Source of the DNA: Nematopogon swammerdamellus
Taxonomy: Eukaryota; Arthropoda; Insecta; Lepidoptera; Adelidae
Direction of reading: 5' to 3'
DNA: 64,000 nt
NCBI GenBank assembly: GCA_946902875.1
Contig: OX336340.1
Coordinates: 3,022,351 to 3,086,350, forward strand
How positions within the stretch are numbered: position 1 is the stretch's first letter; each line of letters opens with the position of its first letter. The position numbers and the translations under genes were made by a program. The notes beneath the pieces are model-generated. The model saw only the letters and a list, made by a program, of their open reading frames with translations. It was not told the DNA's origin and searched no databases. Shown here one piece after another: positions 44,056 through 53,819 of the stretch.

Positions 44056-44349
44056 AAACTGGTTATAAAAAGAAAAACATTTCTCACCTCCACTCATCAC
44101 CTTTTTGATACATAAATATATTACAAACAAACTTAATTTTGCAGTCAACCTAAATAATAATTTCTCACTAACTATTTAAACGAGACCAGTTTTAATATTT
44201 TCGTATTCCTCCCTTTGATGTTAACTTTTTTGAACCACTTGTCATATACGTTTCATAAAGCAAATAAATATGTTATTCAAAATCTGTAAGAATCAAACAA
44301 GAACCAACCAAGAAAGAAACACGTAAATTTCTTGTGCACCTAAGTCCTT

Positions 44350-44725
44350 TTGCACAAATCGCAGATCAGGTCATGCTTGGAGTACTGCTTGCACCTGTGG
44401 GATGGCTCTGCCAAATATCAGCTTTTAAAAGGGAAATTGTTTGAAAAGAGGAATTTGTTAAAAAGGATTGCATTCCCACACGCTGGACTTACCGTGGATG
44501 CGTACCAACCTCTTCTGCAGATTTTTCCTCTATAGAACCGGTAAACTCTGGGACGCTCTCCTGTCTATATATTTCCTCCCAAGTACAGTCTCGGGTCCTT
44601 CAAGAGGGGCATGAACAGGCACCTGTCGGGCCGGCATGGCATTCGCAACCCCCGCATACGACCAAATGTCCATGGGCGTCCTTTGACATCTCATGGGTGC
44701 CTCGGCGCCACAGGTCGCGCTTTCA
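44350..44725 (+). pseudogene. CR1/Jockey-type LINE, C-terminal RT region and 3' end
   Basis: HKSQIRSCLEYCLHLWDGSA begins the frame: the region just after the RT core of CR1/Jockey-like LINEs, where Y-x-x-H-LW-G-A is conserved. Frame breaks follow: FYRTGKLWDALS and FKRGMNRHLSGRHGIRNPRI are recognisable in other frames. 5'-truncated and degenerate. A related minus-strand fragment lies at 50,190-50,350 (AWDGSAKYKLAPLD). Confidence 0.8.
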
Positions 44726-44754
44726 ATAAAAAAAAACACAAAGAAAACACAAGC

Positions 44755-44945
44755 AAAAATCTGTAAATAAAAATCATGTAAGGGTTCTGGTATTTTGTTG
44801 ATTTTATTGTAGCTTTTAAAATTGCCATCTAATATAGTAAAATATATATAATAAAAAAGAATTCTTTTGGGAATCCAGTGTTACCGTTTTCAAAGGTGGT
44901 GACGTAAAAAAATTTAATTTTAAAGAAGCCATCTCCACTTAATCC
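44755..44945 (+). repeat. Duplicated block, copy 1 (copy 2 at 46,290-46,505)
   Basis: Shared: GGTTCTGGTATTTTGTTGA, TTCTTTTGGGAATCCA, CCGTTTTCAAAGGTGGTGA and ATCTCCACTT. Together with the 42,780/45,298 pair it suggests segmental duplications or a family with several local copies. Confidence 0.85.
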
Positions 44946-45297
44946 AAACACATTAAATGTATGAAGTGAAAATTTTTACTTTTTCTTATAAAACATTGTA
45001 TTTGAAGGGATTTTCACTCTTGAAATATAATGCCAGATGCTCTCGTATACTACGCAGAGGCCTGAAGCCGGCATTTGTGTAATATTGAAGACGCTGAAGC
45101 AAGTGCTCTCGCGCTGGCGGTCGATGGCAGAATGAGCGGGCGATGCACGTAATATTTGAATTGCACGTATTTTTGGTGGGGCACGAATCGCCCTGACATG
45201 CGGAATCTTAATATTTTTTATGATCGAAGGGTATAACACCACCAGCAGCATCATAGATGGAAAAAATCTGGACTCAACTTTTTTTAATTCGGTGCCT

Positions 45298-45555
45298 GGA
45301 CTCCGTACTTCATACTTCAACTATTACTAAAACGAGACACCGCGATTATGGTAGTGTGCGTATCGCGTGAATACAGAACCGACCGTCTCAAGAGATCGCA
45401 GCGATATTGTGTCATCCTTTTTCCACGCGCAGTAACCCGTATCGCTTGCCTGCACGCTCCACGCAAACATTTGCGTGTTCCAAAACAAGCGAACGTCGCG
45501 CGTCGATCGATAAATTGCCGCAACGGTTAAAAACTATGGAGGTGGCTTTTTACTT
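45298..45555 (+). repeat. Duplicated block, copy 2 (copy 1 at 42,780)
   Basis: Same content as 42,780-43,050 with small deletions. Confidence 0.88.
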
Positions 45556-45627
45556 TCGAGCGACTGTAAGGAGAAAGGAAGTATTGTGATCGTCCAAAAT
45601 TTCGAAGTTGAGAATTCGACTGATTTT

Positions 45628-45730
45628 TTTTTTTATTGAAACTGACACGGTTGGCTACATCACCTACAACATCCATGATGTCAGCCCATAACACCGGGTG
45701 AACTTGGTGGCACGTCAGTGCTTCCCTTAA
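45628..45730 (-). mobile_element. Family A/B SINE, last 100 bp
   Basis: Complement of GAAGCACTGACGTGCCACC ... GATGTAGCCAACCGTGTC and AGTTTCAATAAAAAAAAA. Strongly 5'-truncated. Confidence 0.85.
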
Positions 45731-46120
45731 AAAATAAATCCTATCGAGGCCTATCATTTCCTGCAGCGGATGAGTAGTCGTGGATCAGTAGTTTCCGAGA
45801 TATGCCTTCTTTCCTTTTTCCTTTTTTATTCTGAAACGGCTGAACCGATTTTGAAAAAAAACAACTATTTCAAAAATAGCATTTTTTTTCTACGAAAAGA
45901 AACAAATTGCAAGTCGATCTGACCAGTAGTTCAGGAGTTATAAGCATTTATTGATTTTCGAAGCCTTTTTTCTAAGTGCCATAAATAGAAGGGCTTGATA
46001 TGCGACTCTCGGGTATGTCGTCCTAGCAAGTCGGAAGAACTACCTTTAGGACGATATGCCTCACCTTCCTATAACTGTTATAGTTTTTGAGATCTAAGTC
46101 GCCAAAAGTACATAATTTTC

Positions 46121-46199
46121 GTGATTTGGTTTCATAAGGAACACTAAGCGGGGCCTATGGCAGTGCCTCAAGTGATAGTGCCCCTTATGAAACCAAATA
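46121..46199. repeat. GGTTTCATAAGG hairpin
   Basis: ATTTGGTTTCATAAGG and its complement CCTTATGAAACCAAAT are 45 bp apart, with partial pairing (CACTA/TAGTG) further in. Probably a small foldback remnant. Confidence 0.7.
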
Positions 46200-46289
46200 A
46201 TTTTCGTGACGCAACTTTTTGTAAAATACATTCGGCAGCAGGCTAAAGACGTTTCATCAAATTCACGTCAAAAACAAAGAAAACACAAA

Positions 46290-46505
46290 AAGAAATCTAT
46301 AAATAAAAATAATGTTTAGGGGTTCTGGTATTTTGTTGAATTTATTCTAGCTTTTCAAATTTCCATCTAATATATTAAAACAATAAAAATATATTATTAT
46401 AAAATAATTCTTTTGGGAATCCACCGTGTTTGTTTCCGTTTTCAAAGGTGGTGAGGTAAAAAAATATAATTTTAAAGAAGGTATCTCCACTTTATCCTAA
46501 CCGCA
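46290..46505 (+). repeat. Duplicated block, copy 2 (copy 1 at 44,755)
   Basis: Same content as 44,755-44,945 with a few insertions. Confidence 0.85.
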
Positions 46506-46945
46506 CGCGCGTATTTGAATTGCACGCAGGTTTGGTTGGTGGGTATTTGGCAACTATTCAATATAATAAGAAATAGGCATGCCATCTATAGACAAATAGG
46601 ACAACTTAACTTTGGTCTGACATCTATGATGCAGAAGCGGCGAAATTATACATTTTATCCGCCAAGCTCACTGACTGACAAAACATGAAAATATTTATTG
46701 GAAAAATTATGAAAACCTTAAAATACACTATTTTGAAATTTCTACTTAATATAAAATAATCTTTAAATTTAACTATGCTGTTCCCACTTAGCATCGTTCT
46801 ATAATTAGCAGATTTAAAAATATAATAATTATTTAATTCAAATTCGATACTCCTGGCGCCATCTTAGGACATAATTGAAGACTAATTTCATGTTACCTTT
46901 AAAACATCGCTGACGGTACATCTGACTCCCCCTATAAAATCAATG

Positions 46946-48462
46946 GTAGAGACTGACCACAAGCCTCTAATTAGCATCATAAAAAACGATATAAATAAGG
47001 TAAGTCCTAGATTGCAAAGAATGTTGCTTAAACTCATGAAATACAACATAGAAATGGTATACATTCCTGGAAGTCAAATGTAGATTGCAGATTTCTTATC
47101 CAGGGACTTCATTACAAACAATGCAAAAGAAGATCCTTCACTACTAGAATATGTACACTGTTTGGAAGTAGACAATCTCATTGGTACGAAGCAGCTTCAA
47201 AAACTTCAACTAGAAACTAAGAGTGATAATGTGCTATGTAATATACTGACGTGGTATAAAGTAGGGTGGCCTAGAAGCATTCCCAAATTAGAGTGTACAC
47301 AGAGTCAAAAAAGCTATGGCATCTTCGAAATTCGATTTCATACGTCGCATCAAGGTGTTGTAAAATGCAAAGCACAAGCCAGAATTTACTTCTACTGGTA
47401 TGACTAAAGATATAGAAAAATACGTCCTGTCGTGCAGAAACTGTGAAAAATATAGAGCATCTAATACAAAAGAACCAATAATACCACACGACATACCGGA
47501 CCTGCCGTTCGTTAAAATAGCAGTAGACATATGTACATATGCTCATTGTGATTACTTGATAGTTATTGACTATTATAGTAAGTGGTTAGAAATACAAAAA
47601 TTAAAACTTAAAACAGCTCAAGATGTCAGTCAAATTCTAAAGTCTATATTTAGTACTCATGGGATACCTAAAATTGTTGTATGCGATAACATGCCATTCG
47701 GCAGCCTGTATTTTAAAAGGTTTGCAATAGATTGGGGTTTCACAATAGTGATATCTAGTCCACGTTACCCACAATCAAATGGATTGGTTGAAAAGGCCGT
47801 AGGAATTGCTAAACAGTTATTAAAGAAATGTTACAATAGCAACTCGGACATCCATAAAGCACTTCTCTCATATAGAAATACTCCAGTATGTGGTATTGAG
47901 TACACACCATCTCAGATGTTAATGAGCCGCATTATAAGATCTCAAATTCCATGTTCAGCATCTATAAACCCAAAATTGCAGTTGGTGTAAAACGCCAGTT
48001 GGATAGCAAACAGAGGGTTGTAAATGAGCATTATAATGGAACTGCAAAGAATAGAAAAGCCATATTTAGATCGGGAGAAAATGTAGTGATACAAAATTGT
48101 CCAAACAAAGACTGGGCACCAGGTTTAGTTGTTAGTAAGAGTCCTTATCCTAGGTCATATCTGATACAGAATGAGAAGGGAAACGTGGTTAGGAGGAATT
48201 CCAGACACATAAAATCCTCTAACAATCAGTTTGTTGTCAAACCTAGTATAGATGAGAGTTTCATTCAACCGAGATAAAGAAGTCACAATAAATTTAGACA
48301 AAAGTAGCTGCAGTACTGATACACAGTCTAATTCACACTCAACAATGTTACACAACGATAACACTAGTACAATTAGCAATGACTTAAGAACCAGGTCCAG
48401 TAGAGTAATTGTAAAACCTAAATATTTGTCAGACTACGTTGAATACCAAGTGGGTAAGTAAA
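46946..48462 (+). pseudogene. Ty3/Gypsy pol fragment: end of RNase H and integrase
   Basis: Continues the gene cut at 38,378. VETDHKPLISIIKNDINK (RNase H), a stop in SQM-stop-IADFLS, then in shifted frames the zinc region (CRNCEKYRAS) and the integrase core: VKIAVDICTYAHCDYLIVID (first Asp), KIVVCDNMPFGSLYFKRFAI (second Asp), NGLVEKAVGIAKQLL (Glu). Downstream frame YLIQNEKGNVVRRNSRHIK is the C-terminal domain, and RTRSSRVIVKPKYLSDYVEY ends at a stop at 48,460-48,462. Mag/K02A2.6-like. At least three frame breaks show decay. Confidence 0.88.
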
Positions 48463-48529
48463 TAAAGTTAGGATTCATCCATGGTATAAAGATTGTTTAT
48501 GTAAGCTGATAATGACTAATTGATACATT

Positions 48530-48602
48530 ATACACGGGGAGAGATGCAGTGGGGCTATTCTTTTAAAGTACCGGCCTCACACGGTACAAACAAACGGTAC
48601 AT
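48530..48602 (-). repeat. Family B SINE head fragment
   Basis: Complement of TACCGTGTGAGGCCGGTAC, AAAGAATAGCCCCACTGCAT and CTCTCCCCGTGTAT. Confidence 0.85.
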
Positions 48603-48955
48603 TGTAGACCAAAACTCTGTACGAACGTTCCATAAGTCGACCTAGGCAGGTAGCACTGTCTGGTACCTCTGTAGCAAGGACGTAGGGGTGTCCGGGGCTC
48701 CGTGGGGTCTGTACCCCAAATATTTTGAAAAAAGTATCGCTAAAAATTTACGAAATCGCTAGTATCTACTAGCTAACATTCAATTTGTAGGCTTTCAATT
48801 TAGTAGGTACCTACCTACATCTAATAATATTACATAGTAAATAATGTCGGTTTGTACGAGCCAACGAGAGCCACGGCCAGCCGCAACGGTTCAACAATAT
48901 CACCCGTTCACTCCGCGCCGCCCGGCGCCCGGTCGTTCCGTCGTCGCGCGTCGCA

Positions 48956-49250
48956 CGCACCACCGAGCTACCAAGGCTGACGAAGTTCCTACCTACTAGG
49001 TTTTTTTATGGAAACTGACACGGTTGGCTACATCACCTACAACATCCGTGGTGAACTAGATGCCATGTCAGTGCTTCCCTTCATTTCATGTCGGCTGGAC
49101 GGAAAACACGAACTATTTACATAACTGTTTCGACCGACGTTTCGTTCAGTGCGGTGGTAGGTACCAACCCGGCCGGGATGAACCCTACCACCTAGTAAGG
49201 AAAGAAGGGAAGGGACCTACAGTTTTACGAGAAATCCGAACCACGGTCAG
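48956..49250 (-). mobile_element. Family A SINE, broken
   Basis: 48,960-48,985 is the complement of GTCAGCCTTGGTAGCTCGGT (head), next to the complement of a tail (49,002-49,250). Head and tail are in the wrong relative order, so two partial copies or a rearranged copy are present. The stretch 48,840-48,955 is GC-rich and unassigned. Confidence 0.75.
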
Positions 49251-49259
49251 AACGCCCGC

Positions 49260-50018
49260 ACCACTTTACGTGACTTGAGGCTTTACGTTTTTAGGGTCCC
49301 ATCGCAAAAAAAGGACCCTTATGGGATCGCTCTGGTGTCTGTCTGTCGGTCACACGCAGATATCTCCGGACCTACTGAACCGATTTCGATAAAAATGACG
49401 CCAAATTACGTGTAATTTTTGCCGCTAGAAATATTACAGATAAGTTTATCTAATAGTCCTGTGGAAAGTACAGGGTACCCCAAAATGCAAACCAAAAATA
49501 TTTTTTGTTTTTTTTAAATAAATCAAATGTCATGTCATTCTATAGGTATTTTGAAGGCAATTTTAAAAATATATAACTTTTCGATAATCAATGAGTTTAC
49601 TTTAACAAATATTTCGTTTAAAATTTGACAAAAAAACTGCACTTTTGTCGTCGAACTTTGACCTATTAAGGGTTGTTTGAAAATTCTGAAAAAAATAAAC
49701 AATATAGGTACTCTTATGTAGTTGTGCACAAAACTATTCATTTTCATCAAAATGTCATACATTTTGAGATAAAGTTAAATGTCTGAACAGCCAAAATTTC
49801 AATTTTTCGCGTGACTTTTTGGTGACGGCTCAAGCCACCGATAACCTAGCGTTGTGATTGATAGCTTAAAATCATCCTGAGAAGTAACGAAATGTAGCAA
49901 AGAAAACCGCATGTAAATCAATAAAGTGGTTCTCGAGTTATAAGAATATTTCATATATATTACGTACGAGTACGTTACACGGTGGGTCGCCCGTAGAAAT
50001 TTCGCTTTATTTAATGTC
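49260..50018. other. Gene-free stretch
   Basis: No gene. Begins with a GGGTCCCATCGCAAAAAAAGGACCC-type imperfect palindrome (49,290-49,320); the rest is AT-rich and unassigned. Confidence 0.5.
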
Positions 50019-50395
50019 AGCCTCGGTAGCTCAGTGGTTTTTTTTTATGTAATCTGGTATGAGTGGCTGAGTCGGAGAGGCCAAAGCACATGCTCCGACC
50101 AGCCAATATCACCTCCGAGAAGGTAGGTGCCATACCGGAGACTTCCCTGGATTGCGGTTAAACAGCTCCTCCGAGTACTCCTCCAGGAATTAGCGATAGA
50201 ACACACTTAGAGAGCCGACATCCCCACGGAGTTGCAGTGGTTCTAGATCGCGGGACACTTCGAGGTCATCCACTAGTCGCACGGCTCGACGCAAGTCCAG
50301 AGGCGCAAGCTTGTATTTGGCAGAGCCATCCCAAGCGAAATAATGGGCGTCGTTAGACACTTTATGGGTGACACGGCGCCACAAAAAAAATCAAA
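50019..50395 (-). mobile_element. CR1/Jockey-type LINE 3' end, with a SINE head stub
   Basis: Minus strand carries AWDGSAKYKLAPLDLRRAVR and VSRDLEPLQLRGDVGSLSVF (50,345-50,190), typical of the CR1/Jockey RT C-terminus, then a 3' region GGTGATATTGGCTGGTCGGA ending in poly-A at 50,048. The same 3' region recurs at 55,118-55,215. Just outside the poly-A lies a plus-strand stub GTCAGCCTCGGTAGCTCAGT (50,019-50,038): the first 20 bases of family A cut off by this LINE insertion. Confidence 0.78.
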
Positions 50396-50493
50396 ATAAA
50401 TTGACATACGTTACACGGTCTCGGCCGCCGCCTCCGCCGCCGCCGCCGGTCGCCCGTAGAAACTTCGCTTTATTTATTTATATGGCAAAATTA

Positions 50494-50662
50494 TTAAAAA
50501 AACTGTGAAATAAAAAAAAAGTTTTAAAAAACATAAAACCGACTTCCTAAAAAAAGTAGAACTAAAAAACTTTTATATTTTTATTTTAAATAGTTTTTTA
50601 GTTCTACTTTTTTAACGAAGTCGGTTTTATGTTTTTTAAAACTTTTTTTTTATTTCACAGTT
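50494..50662. repeat. AT-rich foldback, about 75-bp arms
   Basis: Arms contain AAACATAAAACCGACTTC and GTAGAACTAAAAAAC with complements at 50,592-50,640. It merges into the dispersed repeat shared with 39,190-39,345. Confidence 0.85.
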
Positions 50663-50761
50663 TTTTTCAGTAATTTTTTGCTTTAATGTACTCGGCGGAA
50701 TCCACCATCCACAATCCGCCTCGCTTTCCAATCCGATCTTGACCCAATTAAAATAGGACCA

Positions 50762-51148
50762 CGTCAGCCTCGATAGCTCAGTGGTGCAGACAGTCAACTG
50801 TCGCTATTGAATGTTAAGCAACGCTGGGTGCGGTCAGTACTTGGATGGGTGACCGCTGACCGTTGGAGGCTGACCGAGGTTCGGATTCCTCGTAAAACTG
50901 TAGGTCCCTTCCCTCCTAATCTTACTTGGTGGTAGGGTTTAACCCGCCCTGGTTGGTACCACCGCACCGCACTGAATGAAACGTCGGTCGAAACGGCTAT
51001 GTAAATAGTTTGTGTTTTCCGACCAGTTCAGTGTAGTCAGCACGATCAAAGGGGGAAGCACTGACATGGCACTTAGTTCACCCGGTGTTATGGGCTGACA
51101 TCACGGACGTTGTAGGTGATGTAGCCAACTGTGTCAGTTTCTATAAAA
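50762..51148 (+). mobile_element. Family A SINE, best full-length copy
   Basis: Architecture, 5' to 3': tRNA A-box-like TAGCTCAGTGGTGC (50,774-50,787); 5S-rRNA-like core GTTAAGCAACGCTGGGTGCG then GTCAGTACTTGGATGGGTGA (about 50,813-50,853), which covers the A box, intermediate element and C box of the 5S internal promoter; tRNA B-box-like GGTTCGGATTCC (50,878-50,889) inside a GAGG/CCTC stem; then a 230-bp tail ending GTGTCAGTTTCTATAAAAAA. Poly-A end and dispersed copies mark it as a retroposed Pol III-type element. No protein coding. The tail, shared with family B, probably comes from the LINE whose enzymes move both. Confidence 0.9.
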
Positions 51149-51149
51149 A

Positions 51150-51400
51150 AAAAAAATTATGTTAAATTTAGTAGAACGGACAGACATGCATTTTTTACGG
51201 AACCCTACATTAATTTTGCAGAACTTAGTAGAATGGACAGACATAAACGTGTTACGGAACCCTACTTTTATTATAAAATAACCGTCGGAGGACCTTGGTT
51301 GAAAATTGTAAAATTTAGTAGAACGGACAGACATGCATTTGTTACGGAACCCTACATTCGTTTTGAAATAAACGTTGTGTTTCATTCAAACTGCATTCAA
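51150..51400 (+). repeat. Three spaced copies of a 40-bp TAGTAGAACGGACAGACATG unit
   Basis: Units AAATTTAGTAGAACGGACAG ... TTACGGAACCCTACATT begin at about 51,155, 51,220 and 51,310, with diverged spacers. They continue open in one plus frame (51,131-51,466), but no domain is recognised. Confidence 0.75.
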
Positions 51401-51504
51401 ACTAGTTTACGTGATGAGTGCACAAACATGCAAATAAAGTTAGACTTGATGCTATTTATCATGTAAAGTGTATGCCAGAGTAATTGTTAGTTAGTCAGTC
51501 AGTG

Positions 51505-51765
51505 TCAGAGAGGTGCCATGTCAGTCTTTCCTTTGATCGTGCCGGCTACATTGACCTGGATGGAAAACATGTATAATTTTTATAGCCGTTTTCTTCGACC
51601 GACATTCGTTCAGTGTTCGTGTACCAATCAAAACGGGTTGATCCCTTCCAGCTAAAATATGTACATATAGGGATGAAACTACAGTTTCAAGTGGAATCCG
51701 AACCACAGCCAGCCGAACCATGGTCGTACGGCTACCCATCCAAAGTCCGACCGCACCCTGGTATA
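51505..51765 (-). mobile_element. Family A SINE, decayed
   Basis: Complement of GGTGCGGTCGGACTTTGGAT and GGGTAGCCGTACGACC, B-box GGTTCGGATTCCAC, then the tail. More diverged than other copies. Confidence 0.78.
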
Positions 51766-51845
51766 GAAAATATAATTACTTAGATGAAAGCGAAGCAGTG
51801 CGGTTACGGGACCCTCGGCACGTGAACACGGTTCACTTGACCACT

Positions 51846-51945
51846 TTTTTTTATGGAAACTGACACTGTTGGCTACATCACCTACAACATCCGTGATGTC
51901 AGCCCATAACACCAGGTCAACTAGGTGCCATGTCAGTGCTGTTAC
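51846..51945 (-). mobile_element. Family A/B SINE, last 100 bp
   Basis: Complement of AGCACTGACATGGCACCTAG ... GTGTCAGTTTCCATAAAAAA. Confidence 0.85.
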
Positions 51946-51977
51946 ACCGAGGCTTTACGTGTTTTTGTACCGTGACG

Positions 51978-52420
51978 TGTTTTGTACCGTGTGGGGTCGG
52001 TACTTTAAAAGAATAGCACCACTGCATCTCTCCCCGTGTATGTCGTAAAAGGCGACTAAGGGATATGACTCCGTTCTTATATTACTAGGTGGTAGGGTTT
52101 AACCCGCCCGGGTTGGTACAACCGCACTGAATGAAAGGTCGGTCGAAACGGCTATGTAAATAGTTTGTGTTTTCCGTCCAGCAGCAGGTCTATTCTTGTA
52201 AATTCTGACAGCGGAATCAGCGCTGTTGTGGCGCTGAGAGCCACTTACCAAAGTGGCTCTCAGCGCCACAACTCAGCTGTCAGAATTTACAAGAATAGAC
52301 CTCAGTTCAGTGTAGCCGGCACGACCGAAGGGAAGCACTGACGTGGCACCAAGTTCTGGCTATGGGCTGACATCACGGATGTTGTAGGTGATGTAGCCAA
52401 CCGTGTCAGTTTCCATAAAG
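51978..52420 (+). mobile_element. Family B SINE interrupted by a foldback
   Basis: Head from GTACCGTGTGGGGTCGGTAC, tail to GTGTCAGTTTCCATAAA. The tail is split between TTTTCCGTCCAG and TTCAGTGTAGCC by the foldback at 52,188-52,307. Confidence 0.92.
52188..52307. mobile_element. CAGGTCTATTCTTG foldback, copy 1
   Basis: Near-perfect palindrome: GGTCTATTCTTGTAAATTCT, GACAGC, GTGGCGCTGAGAGCCACTT and complements, with an internal 12-base asymmetry (GGAATCAGCGCT on one side only). Insertion into a known SINE sequence fixes its limits to within three bases (possible CAG duplication). Confidence 0.92.
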
Positions 52421-52769
52421 AAAACGTGATTTTAAGTAAAATTTAGAAATTGTAGTTCCAGTGCAACATTTACGTAGCGCCAGTCGCGGCTGGTGTTTCC
52501 AAGACGTACACCTTTCTTTCAACTAGCTGGTATGATATGCGTGTAGTTTAGGCTTTTACGATTCTAAAGATGTAATTTTAATTCTTCGGAAATTAGTAGT
52601 TTCGGGGAAAAAAATTAATAAAGAAACTTTTTTCCCCTTTCCGCGACTTTGTCACACTCATTCGCTTGCTGTACACATACGTTTACTTACTACTTCTTAA
52701 TGTGACAAGGTACCGCCCGGTACTAGTAAATGTAATAGTTTGAAGTGTGTTTCGTACAGAATGGTATAG

Positions 52770-52872
52770 ATAAGGTGTGTGTTGCCATATAGACAACATT
52801 TGAAAGGACAATGGGTTATTATGATACTTTGCGGAAAAACTAAATCCACCGCCCCGACATAACCTGTTAGTG
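52770..52872 (+). repeat. Dispersed repeat shared with 13,470-13,555
   Basis: TGCCATATAGACAACATTTG through CCGCCCCGACATAACCTG. Confidence 0.8.
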
Positions 52873-53216
52873 TGGCTGTTCCCCAGATTGTTTTTATAAG
52901 CCGGAGGCGCGGAGGGTGTGCAGCCACAGATTACTTAATAGTTACTCGTAACAGATATATCACTCCATAGAAAATGTTCCTACCTTCGGGTTTTAATAGC
53001 CTACTCTTTCACGTCGCCAATCGCTGCGTGCGAAAATGTACCTTTAACGATCGAGTGTAAAGTGGTTATTGCTTTGCAGCTGCGCGCAGTTGCGTGGTCG
53101 AGAGTCTATATGTATACTTCGCGCGGCTGACGCATTTCACTGAAATAGACCGCCGGCGGCCCGTCGGGCGGTAGGTAGTTAGCGCGCGCAAGTACTTACA
53201 TAGAGTGCGTGAGGCC

Positions 53217-53345
53217 AGCAGGCCTATTCTTGTAAATTCTGACAGCGGAATCAGCGCTGATGTGGCGCTGAGAGCCACTTATCAAAATGGCTCTCAGCGC
53301 CACATCAGCGCTGATTCCGCTGTCAGAATTTACAAGAATAGACCT
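53217..53345. mobile_element. CAGGTCTATTCTTG foldback, copy 2
   Basis: Same family as 52,188-52,307 but a longer, almost fully symmetric palindrome; arms of about 60 bp including GGAATCAGCGCTGATGTGGC on both sides. The plus-strand open frames across it are by-products of the palindrome. Confidence 0.93.
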
Positions 53346-53586
53346 GCTGGTCTGGTGCAGCCTCCTTCAGCCGTCGAAGCTGCGGAGGCGAGCATATGGG
53401 TGCCTTCCGCTGTGTTACGCAAGGACGGCGCGGGGGCGGGGCTGCACTTCCCGCAGCGCCGCCGGAGAAGAGGCAATCCTAAGTCGCTAAATTTTATTTA
53501 TTTAATAAATGTTTATTTAGTAAATGTTGTTTCGGCTAGGCTGTCTATTTCCCGAATAAAGTAAATAAATAAATAAATAGATTTAT

Positions 53587-53712
53587 TTCTGCCCCCAGTT
53601 TGGATTTCCGCAGTCCGCTAAGTCTTTTCTAATAGCAGTGTTTTGTGGTCCTTTATGCTCCTGTATTTTTTGTTTTGTTTTTACGAGGTGTACGTTTTGG
53701 AAACCCGCCACC
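53587..53712 (+). repeat. Dispersed module shared with 13,965-14,090
   Basis: GATTTCCGCAGTCCGCTAAG, AGCAGTGTTTTGTGGTCCTT, ACGAGGTGTACGTTTTGGAA. Confidence 0.78.
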
Positions 53713-53819
53713 CAGCCGCTTAAATTTTGCAACCTAGAGCTCCCATCGAGTTCCGACCCAGGGTCGACTTGTATGTATCTCGATCGACCGTGCATACCGG
53801 CTGAGAGGACAGCTGAATT

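Larger units (their letters stand above)
38386..46945. mobile_element. 8,560-bp insertion splitting a pol gene
   Basis: Bounded by inverted ends CATTGATTTTATA (13 bp) and a perfect 8-bp target duplication GTAGAGAC (38,378-38,385; 46,946-46,953). The RNase H motif of the retroelement is cut exactly here: GRKI on the left, VETDHKPL on the right. No transposase was found that would belong to it; instead it is full of secondary repeats (piggyBac derivative, family A/C repeats, LINE piece, MITEs, duplications). Termini beginning CA with 8-bp duplications occur in P-like and hAT elements; class unresolved. Confidence 0.82.

Noticed and set aside
50813..50853. 5S rRNA gene
   Set aside because: Only the internal promoter segment matches; both ends of 5S are missing and the match is flanked by tRNA-like boxes and a SINE tail.
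53205..53564. 119-codon frame
   Set aside because: First half is the foldback at 53,217-53,345; the rest has no recognisable domain.
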